A DNA stretch of 10,707 bases from Solirubrobacteraceae bacterium. Lineage in GTDB: Bacteria > Actinomycetota > Thermoleophilia > Solirubrobacterales > Solirubrobacteraceae. Within the stretch, counting starts at the first letter, position 1. Every line of letters begins with the position of its first letter. The notes under the pieces are model-generated. The model worked only from the letters and a program-made list of their open reading frames with translations, had not been told where the DNA came from and ran no database searches. The stretch spans positions 1 through 10,707 of the forward strand of contig JASHYF010000111.1 of the NCBI GenBank assembly GCA_030043235.1, given 5' to 3'. Shown piece after piece: positions 6,708-10,707 of the stretch. The position numbers and the translations under genes are program-made.

Positions 6708-7762
6708 GCGCAGTGCGCAGCACGGCGGCCAGCGTTCCCGTTGGGGGGGTGGACGGACTCGAGGCGATCATGCGCCGCGGCGGGGCGGGCCTGCGCAGGA
6801 GGATGCAGCGCACCGAGTGCCACCTCGAGCGCGTGACCGCGCAGGCGGGCACGCCGCTCGCCGCGCACGCCAACGCGATGGTCGTCGCCGGCGGCAAGCG
6901 CCTGCGTCCGCTGCTCGTGCTGCTGGCGGCCGAGTCCGCCGGCGGCCCCCCCGACACGCCTGACGGCGAGGAGCGGCTCGTGCGCGCGGCCGTGGCGGTC
7001 GAGCTCGTGCACTCCGCCACGCTCGTCCACGACGACCTCATCGACGGGGCGCTGCTGCGACGCGGCCAGCCCACCGTGGCCGCCACGGCCGGGCGCAGCG
7101 TGGCGGTGGCCACCGGCGACCTGCTGTTCTCGCGGGCGTTCGCCGAGCTTGCTCGCAACGACGACGTGGCTCAGCTGTGCGCGCTTTCGCGTGCCAGCTC
7201 GGCGCTGGCGGAGGGCGAGCTGCTGCAGCGCGAGGACGCGTACGCCTCGAATGTGGCGGTCGAGCGCTACCTCGCGCGCTGTGAGCTGAAGACGGCTGCG
7301 CTGTTCGAGGCGGCGTGTCGTCTCGGCGCGCTCACCGCCGCGGGAGCGTCGAGAGCGCTGGCCGACGCGCTCGGCGCGTTCGCGCGGCGCGTAGGGCTGG
7401 CCTTCCAGATGCTCGACGACGTGCTCGACGTGTCAGGACCGGTGGAGCGGACGGGCAAGTCACGTGGCACGGACCTGCTCGACGGCACGGTCACCCTGCC
7501 GTTGATCCTCGCGCGTGAACGCGAGCCCGGCCTCGTCGCGTTCGACCTCGCCTCGTTGCGTGACGCCGGTGGGGAGGAAGGGAGCAGATGCGCGGAGGAG
7601 CTGTGCGAGCGCATCGCCGCGACAGGCGCGCTCGAGGAGGCTCGCGAGCGGGCGCTCGCGGTCGTCGCCGAGGCCAAGGCGTCGCTGCCGGCGATCCTCC
7701 CCGGCCGGCGCTCGGCGCTGCTCAGCCTGGTCGCCGACGCGGTCGTCCAGCGCTACAGCTAA
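6704..7762 (+). CDS. Trans-long-chain polyprenyl diphosphate synthase (menaquinone side chain)
   Basis: An isoprenyl diphosphate synthase of the IspB/HepT-type fold that condenses isopentenyl diphosphate units onto an allylic primer to build the menaquinone tail. 352 residues, ATG start overlapping the menG stop. Visible motifs are GGKRLRP (63-69), the first aspartate-rich motif DDLID (110-114) with RRGQPT after it, EGELLQ (170-175), the KTA of helix G (196-198), the second aspartate-rich motif DDVLD (238-242), and KSRGTDLLDGTVTLP (252-266). The residue five before the first Asp is a small Ala; in this family that is associated with long products rather than farnesyl or geranylgeranyl diphosphate. 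The N-terminal ~25 residues are a variable extension. The exact chain length is not determinable from sequence. The 3' end overlaps the convergent zinc-ribbon gene by 4 bp. Confidence 0.92.
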   Translation: MSAVRSTAASVPVGGVDGLEAIMRRGGAGLRRRMQRTECHLERVTAQAGTPLAAHANAMVVAGGKRLRPLLVLLAAESAGGPPDTPDGEERLVRAAVAVELVHSATLVHDDLIDGALLRRGQPTVAATAGRSVAVATGDLLFSRAFAELARNDDVAQLCALSRASSALAEGELLQREDAYASNVAVERYLARCELKTAALFEAACRLGALTAAGASRALADALGAFARRVGLAFQMLDDVLDVSGPVERTGKSRGTDLLDGTVTLPLILAREREPGLVAFDLASLRDAGGEEGSRCAEELCERIAATGALEEARERALAVVAEAKASLPAILPGRRSALLSLVADAVVQRYS

Positions 7763-8190
7763 AAGTCGCTCGGCAAGATCAAGTCCGCGTCCAGCGCGCG
7801 CGCGAAGAACTCGATTTCCTCGGACATGTTTGCGTGCGTCATCCGTCGCAGATCGCCCAGCAGGGCGCTGGAGCCGCGGTCGAGCTCGTCGTCCAGCCGT
7901 TCGACGGCCGTCTGGTCGAAGACCCCTTCGCGCCGGGACTCGCACTCGGGACAGCGCAGCACGATGCGCCAGTGGCGGGGCCCCTCCTCCGACCAGTCGA
8001 GCGGATACACGAGCTCCCCGGCGCAGTGAAAGCAGATGTGCAGCTGGGCCGGCGCGCACGCGTCGCCCGCCGCCTTGCCGCCAGCGCCGTACACGGCGCC
8101 CGCCGGCTTGCCCGCTGGCCTGCGATCGGCCCGCTGGGGACGCTGCGTGTTGGGTTGCTTCTCGGATTCCATGCTGCTCTGAGTCGTCAT
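7759..8190 (-). CDS. Small zinc-ribbon protein of unknown function
   Basis: A 143-residue protein that I do not recognise as a named family. Residues 1-48 are polar, low-complexity and probably disordered (Gln, Pro, Arg, Ala, Gly). The core has two CxxC knuckles, CFHC (53-56) and CPEC (80-83), spaced as in a zinc ribbon, with the conserved-looking YPLDWSEEGPRHWRIVLRC between and into the second knuckle. A helical C-terminal half follows, with VERLDDELDRGSSALLGDLRRM and SEEIEFFARALDADLILP. The spacing suits a small regulatory or adaptor protein. ATG 8190 is used here; Met7 (8172) is also possible and no strong Shine-Dalgarno favours either. The gene is divergent from tatC and overlaps the polyprenyl synthase stop by 4 bp. 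It has no membrane segment. Role unknown. Confidence 0.8.
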   Translation of the reverse strand: MTTQSSMESEKQPNTQRPQRADRRPAGKPAGAVYGAGGKAAGDACAPAQLHICFHCAGELVYPLDWSEEGPRHWRIVLRCPECESRREGVFDQTAVERLDDELDRGSSALLGDLRRMTHANMSEEIEFFARALDADLILPSDF

Positions 8191-8201
8191 CGACGCGTCG
8201 A
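8190..8201. promoter_or_regulatory. 12-bp palindrome at the start of the zinc-ribbon gene
   Basis: TCGACGCGTCGA is a perfect palindrome touching the ATG of the minus-strand gene, in the 66-bp divergent gap with tatC. The same gap holds a second inverted repeat, ACCGC/GCGGT (8224-8228, 8235-8239). I see no convincing -35/-10 pair. An operator role is only a possibility. Confidence 0.25.
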
Positions 8202-8256
8202 GCCGGGTGCTTTAGCGTGGTAAACCGCAATGGCGCGGTGGTAGCGTCATTGGGAG

Positions 8257-9342
8257 ATGGCCACCGCGATCCGCATGATCGGCCACGAGGACCGCCTCAC
8301 CCTCGTTGACCACCTCGAAGAGCTGCGCACCCGCCTGATCGTCAGCCTCGCCGTGCTGGGCGTGGCGTTCGGCATCTGCCTATGGCAGAACCACGCCCTG
8401 CTGAGAGTCATGAACAAGCCGCTGCAGACGGAGACAAAAAAGCAGGTCGCCAACGGCGACGGCACGGTCGGGCAGGCGAACCTCGCCCAGCAGGGCCTCT
8501 TGAAGACCGCGCAGACGATGCAGGCGCTGATCGGCGAGCTGGCGACGCCCGGCAGCGGCCTCTCGGCGCGCATGCGCGCCGAGGTCCGGCCGCTGTCCGC
8601 GCAGCTGAAGTCCGACGTGGCCAAGATCCCGCGCAGCCCGTCCGGCCTGGACCCGGTCACGGTGGGCATCGCGGAGCCGTTCACGACGACGATCACGGTG
8701 ACGCTGTACTTCGCCCTGATCGTCTCGCTGCCGGTGATCCTGTTCGAGCTGTACGGCTTCATCCTGCCCGCGCTCGCGCCCCACGAGCGCCGCGTCGCCA
8801 TGCCGCTCCTGGCGGCAGTGCCGTTCCTGTTCGCCGCGGGCGTCGCGTTCGGCTACTTCGTGGTGCTGCCCGCCGCCGTGCGCTTCTTCGCGAACTTCAA
8901 CAGCGAAGAGTTCAACGTGCTCGTGCAGGCCAGCCCGCTGTACAGCTTCGAGGCCACGATCCTGCTGGCGATGGGGCTCGTCTTCCAGGTGCCGGTCGCG
9001 GTCCTGGGCGCCACGCGCCTTGGCCTGATCACCCCGCGGCAGCTGCGCCGCGGGCGCCCGTTCGCATTTGCCGGCTGCGCCGCTGTGGCGGCGTTCCTGC
9101 CGGGCGACGTGCTCACGCTGCTGCTGGAGACCGTGCCCCTGTATCTGCTCTACGAGGTCAGTATCCTGATAGCAGCGCTAGTCGGGCGCGCCAACCGCGC
9201 CGTGCCCGAGCAGGGAAGCGCGGATACCGCAGGAGTGCGCTATCCGAGCGCGGACCCGGCGCCCCCACCAGCAGAGCATCCAATCGAGCCGACCGTGCAG
9301 GACCTGATAGATCACACCGACCCCCGGCTGTCAGACAGATAG
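8257..9342 (+). CDS. tatC: Twin-arginine translocase subunit TatC, enlarged first loop
   Basis: The polytopic Tat receptor that binds twin-arginine signal peptides and exports folded proteins. Family signatures are HLEELRTRL (19-27) before the first helix, the Pro in NKPLQ (residue 55) after it, EPFTTTITVTLYF (140-152), LFELYGFILPALAPHERR (162-179), and RPFAFAGCAAVAAFLPGDV (247-265) in the last helices. At 361 residues it is far longer than the usual ~250. The first extracytoplasmic loop (~45-137) has about 60 extra, mostly helical polar residues, and ~50 residues follow the last helix as a Pro-rich acidic tail. The intramembrane position that is Glu in E. coli (FEVP) is Gln here (FQVP). ATG 8257 is the first start; a GGGAG lies too close to act well, and Met7 is an alternative. 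No tatA/tatB is in the window. The Rieske protein encoded upstream is a predicted substrate. Confidence 0.93.
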   Translation: MATAIRMIGHEDRLTLVDHLEELRTRLIVSLAVLGVAFGICLWQNHALLRVMNKPLQTETKKQVANGDGTVGQANLAQQGLLKTAQTMQALIGELATPGSGLSARMRAEVRPLSAQLKSDVAKIPRSPSGLDPVTVGIAEPFTTTITVTLYFALIVSLPVILFELYGFILPALAPHERRVAMPLLAAVPFLFAAGVAFGYFVVLPAAVRFFANFNSEEFNVLVQASPLYSFEATILLAMGLVFQVPVAVLGATRLGLITPRQLRRGRPFAFAGCAAVAAFLPGDVLTLLLETVPLYLLYEVSILIAALVGRANRAVPEQGSADTAGVRYPSADPAPPPAEHPIEPTVQDLIDHTDPRLSDR

Positions 9343-9355
9343 GGCTGGCGCAGCG

Positions 9356-10129
9356 ATGCTGTTCGATCTCAGAGGCCGTGGGCGGCGCGGCGTGGTGCGG
9401 GTGGTCTACGCCGGCCTGGCCGTGCTGTTCGGCTCCGGCCTCGTCCTCTTCGGGGTCGGCGGCTTCGGCGGCACGGGGATCCTCAGCAGCCTCAGCAAAG
9501 AAGGCGGCGGCGGTGGCGGCGGCGGCGGCTACGCGAGCCAGGCCAGCAAGTACCGCAAGCTCACCCAGAAGCAGCCGAACAACGTGAGCGCGTGGGAAAA
9601 CCTGGCCAAGAGCCTCGTCCACGAGGGCGGCGAAGAACCGTACACGACGGGCGCCGGCGAAGTCACGGGCAAAGGCAAGGAACTGTACAAGCAGGTGTCC
9701 GCCGCGTGGAACGGCTATCTCGCCCTCAACCCCGCCAGGCCCAACGTCGAACTGGCCCAGCTGATGGAGAGCGTGTACGGCGAAGCGGCGCTGAACGAAC
9801 CCGGCAAGGAGGTCGAAGTGCTGCAGATCGTGATCGCCGCTCGACCGAACGACGAGGCTCTGTACGCAGACCTCGCCGAGTACGCCTACAAAGCCCACAA
9901 CACGCGCGAGGGGGACCTCGCCTCGGAAAAGGCCGTCAGCCTCGCTCCCCCCTCCGCACGTACGCGCCTGAAGAACGAGCTCGCCGAAGTCAAGGCCAAC
10001 CCCTCGGGCGAAAAGACCTACACGACCACCACCAACGGCAAAACCTACGTCGGCAAGCTGAACTCCAAAGGCGAACTCAAGGCGACGGAAGTCAAGACGC
10101 CGGGCACGTCCTCGACCAGCAAGAAGTAG
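9356..10129 (+). CDS. Membrane-anchored TPR-like protein with Gly9 linker
   Basis: 257 residues, 13 bp after tatC and probably co-transcribed. A basic N-terminus (MLFDLRGRGRR) and one hydrophobic helix (~13-37) anchor it with the N-terminus inside, by the positive-inside rule. A run of nine glycines (50-58) links to a soluble domain with TPR-like helical hairpins: KYRKLTQKQPNNVSAWENLAKSL (~65-87), a VSAAWNGYLALNP pair (~114-126), ELAQLMESVYGEAAL (~132-146), and EALYADLAEYAYKAHNTREGD (~167-187). The P-N-N/P-N-D turns are typical of tetratricopeptides, though the first repeat is interrupted by an insert (~90-105). The C-terminal ~50 residues are Thr/Lys/Ser-rich and look unstructured. It may act as a scaffold for exported or envelope proteins; a specific partner is not visible. 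Its role beside tatC is inferred from position only. Confidence 0.8.
   Translation: MLFDLRGRGRRGVVRVVYAGLAVLFGSGLVLFGVGGFGGTGILSSLSKEGGGGGGGGGYASQASKYRKLTQKQPNNVSAWENLAKSLVHEGGEEPYTTGAGEVTGKGKELYKQVSAAWNGYLALNPARPNVELAQLMESVYGEAALNEPGKEVEVLQIVIAARPNDEALYADLAEYAYKAHNTREGDLASEKAVSLAPPSARTRLKNELAEVKANPSGEKTYTTTTNGKTYVGKLNSKGELKATEVKTPGTSSTSKK
9503..9529 (+). repeat. GGC-type triplet run coding for nine glycines
   Basis: Nine consecutive glycine codons, eight GGC and one GGT in fourth place, between the membrane anchor and the TPR-like domain. Such runs can change length by slippage without a frameshift, so the linker may vary between strains. Confidence 0.85.
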
Positions 10130-10131
10130 AG

Positions 10132-10153
10132 CCTGGAGCGCCGTACGCCCAGG
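10132..10153 (+). terminator. Hairpin directly after the TPR gene
   Basis: CCTGG-A-GCG / CGC-CCAGG pairs 10132-10140 with 10146-10153 around a CCGTA loop, with one bulged A, starting 3 bp after the stop codon. No T-run follows. It is placed to end the tatC-TPR transcript before the tRNA, but its activity is inferred. Confidence 0.38.
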
Positions 10154-10184
10154 GGCTGTGGCAGCGGCGCCGGGACGCGCCGGA

Positions 10185-10190
10185 TAGAAT
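10185..10190 (+). promoter_or_regulatory. Possible -10 box for tRNA-Lys
   Basis: TAGAAT matches the sigma-70 -10 consensus at five of six positions, in otherwise GC-rich sequence 37 bp before the tRNA. I see no good -35 at 16-18 bp, so it is a half-supported promoter. Confidence 0.35.
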
Positions 10191-10227
10191 CGATCGCGGA
10201 GCCGGCCGTCTCGGCGGCGGCAAGCGC

Positions 10228-10300
10228 GGGCCGTTAGCTCAACCGGCAGAGCAGGGGCCTCTTAAGCCCAAGGTTGCAGGTTCGATTCCTGCACGGCCCA
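10228..10300 (+). tRNA. tRNA-Lys (anticodon CTT)
   Basis: A 73-nt cloverleaf. The acceptor GGGCCGT pairs fully with ACGGCCC, with discriminator A. The D arm is GCTC/GAGC with loop AACCGGCA (G18 and G19 present). The anticodon loop CTCTTAA gives anticodon CTT at 10261-10263, reading AAG. The variable loop is AGGTT and the T arm is GCAGG/CCTGC with loop TTCGATT. The anticodon stem GGGGC/GCCCA has an unpaired outer G27-A43. Positions 15 and 48 form the A-T version of the Levitt pair. CCA is not encoded. Length, invariant bases and the Lys-like acceptor sequence make the call firm. Its 3' end is a typical integration target for mobile elements. Confidence 0.95.
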
Positions 10301-10370
10301 TAGGCCAAATCTCAGTGTGCATGCGGGATTTCGCAGTCCGATCACCCCGCTCCAGCGGCCGTTCTGCTTC

Positions 10371-10392
10371 TTGGGTACCGCGTTTGGGTACC
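10371..10392 (+). repeat. Direct repeat TTGGGTACC x2 beside tRNA-Lys
   Basis: TTGGGTACC occurs at 10371-10379 and 10384-10392, 13 bp apart. The second copy is embedded in a near-palindrome, TTTGGGTACCAAA (10383-10395). Repeats of this kind next to a tRNA 3' end can be recombinase arm or core sites of integrated elements, but no recombinase gene is seen here. Confidence 0.6.
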
Positions 10393-10424
10393 AAATAGCG
10401 GTCGTAGGGCGCATCTCGGAGCCG

Positions 10425-10444
10425 CCAATTCGGGCCGGAATTGG
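10425..10444. promoter_or_regulatory. Inverted repeat CCAATTC-N6-GAATTGG, candidate operator
   Basis: Perfect 7-bp arms (10425-10431 and 10438-10444) flank GGGCCG, in the gap just before the HTH frame. XRE-type proteins commonly bind such dyads in their own promoters, so this is a candidate autoregulatory operator. No T-run follows, which argues against a terminator. Confidence 0.5.
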
Positions 10445-10457
10445 GGGTGCATATATC
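10429..10457 (+). promoter_or_regulatory. Weak promoter-like pair before the HTH frame
   Basis: TTCGGG (10429-10434) and TATATC (10452-10457) are 17 bp apart and could be poor -35 and -10 boxes. The -35 lies inside the inverted repeat, and transcription would start at about 10464, close to an ATG at 10467. An alternative pair is TTGGGG (10441-10446) with TGTTAT (10463-10468), 16 bp apart. Confidence 0.25.
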
Positions 10458-10477
10458 AGTTCTGTTATGGTTGCAGG

Positions 10478-10707
10478 GTCCGCGCACGCGACATCGTCGT
10501 CATTGCCCGCCGCCGCGCGGGCCTCACCCAGCAGGAGCTTGGGGGGCGCCTGGGCACCTCGCAGGTGACCGTCGCGCGGTGGGAGAGCGGCACGACCGAG
10601 CCCAAGTTCGAGACCGTGCAGGAGGTCGTGGCGGCGTGCGAGCTCGGTCTGACGCTCGGACTCGCCACGGCGGATGAGGGCTCGTGGACGGCTCTGATCC
10701 ACGAGCA
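10478..10707 (+). CDS. XRE-family HTH protein, 3' partial, no usable start in frame
   Basis: The frame is open to the right edge and encodes a clear Cro/C1-type helix-turn-helix: ARRRAGLTQQELGGRLGTS (helices 1-2), QVTVARWESGTTEPKFET (recognition helix and following turn), then VQEVVAACELGLTLGLA and SWTALIHE. It resembles small actinobacterial antitoxin-like HTH proteins that often precede a nucleotidyltransferase-type toxin, but any partner lies outside the window. The frame is open back to a TAG just after the tRNA (10301), yet contains no ATG, GTG or TTG before the HTH itself. An ATG at 10467 lies in another frame; one extra G in the GGG at 10476-10478 would join it to the HTH with a natural N-terminus (MVAGVRARD). 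So it is either frameshifted, a sequencing indel, or a 5'-truncated remnant. Confidence 0.65.

Larger units (their letters stand above)
10301..10477. other. Less GC-rich gap downstream of the tRNA
   Basis: 177 bp without a supported gene. It is visibly richer in A and T than the rest of the window and holds a direct repeat (10371-10392), an inverted repeat (10425-10444) and an AT-rich patch (10450-10471). No integrase or second copy of the tRNA 3' end is visible within the window. Confidence 0.6.

Noticed and set aside
8382..9587. Plus-strand open frame within tatC and into the TPR gene
   Set aside because: Arg/Ala-rich shadow; tatC is certain in the other frame.
10320..10365. Small inverted repeats TGCG/CGCA and CCGCT/AGCGG after the tRNA as a terminator
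   Set aside because: Stems of only 4-5 bp and no T-run; chance level in this composition.
10239..10702. Short open frames on both strands over the tRNA and the right edge
   Set aside because: Their translations are read-through of the tRNA and mirror frames of the HTH; only the HTH frame shows a domain.
1..10707. CRISPR array, insertion sequence or rRNA
   Set aside because: No regularly spaced repeats, no transposase-like frame and no rRNA-like sequence are visible.

Overview
This 10.7 kb window is very GC-rich, densely coding DNA, probably from an actinobacterium of the Thermoleophilia/Solirubrobacterales type. That placement is an inference from gene content: ALA synthesis from glutamate by HemL, a split b6-type quinol:cytochrome c reductase with a cytochrome c fused to subunit IV, MenG-type quinone synthesis, and a Tat system. 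No rRNA or marker phylogeny is available here, so the class-level call is tentative.

Left part (1-2964): the 3' end of a fused siroheme decarboxylase (AhbA-AhbB type) converges on, and overlaps, a minus-strand SAM methyltransferase (607-1530). A 78-bp gap with a perfect 16-bp palindrome separates that gene from the divergent hemL (1609-2964).

Central part (2961-5817): hemL overlaps by ATGA a helical 199-residue protein that I do not recognise. It is followed closely by the Rieske protein (Tat signal, 2Fe-2S motifs), a cytochrome b6-like subunit, and a subunit IV/cytochrome c fusion. These five genes read as one operon that makes a tetrapyrrole precursor and the haem-bearing menaquinol:cytochrome c reductase. 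Two GC-rich hairpins follow it.

Quinone part (5946-7762): menG/ubiE and a long-chain polyprenyl diphosphate synthase are coupled by ATGA. They would supply the menaquinone that the bc complex oxidises. A small minus-strand zinc-ribbon protein converges with a 4-bp overlap.

Export part (8257-10129): tatC, with an enlarged first extracytoplasmic loop and a C-terminal tail, is followed by a membrane-anchored TPR-like protein with a nine-glycine linker. The Rieske subunit is itself a predicted Tat substrate, so the whole window reads as a respiratory-chain biogenesis neighbourhood: haem, quinone, complex and export.

Right edge (10228-10707): a tRNA-Lys(CTT) is followed by about 180 bp of less GC-rich DNA with a direct repeat and a 7-bp-arm inverted repeat. 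After that comes an XRE-type HTH reading frame that runs off the window and has no usable in-frame start codon. This looks like the edge of an accessory region at a tRNA gene and is the least ordinary part of the window.
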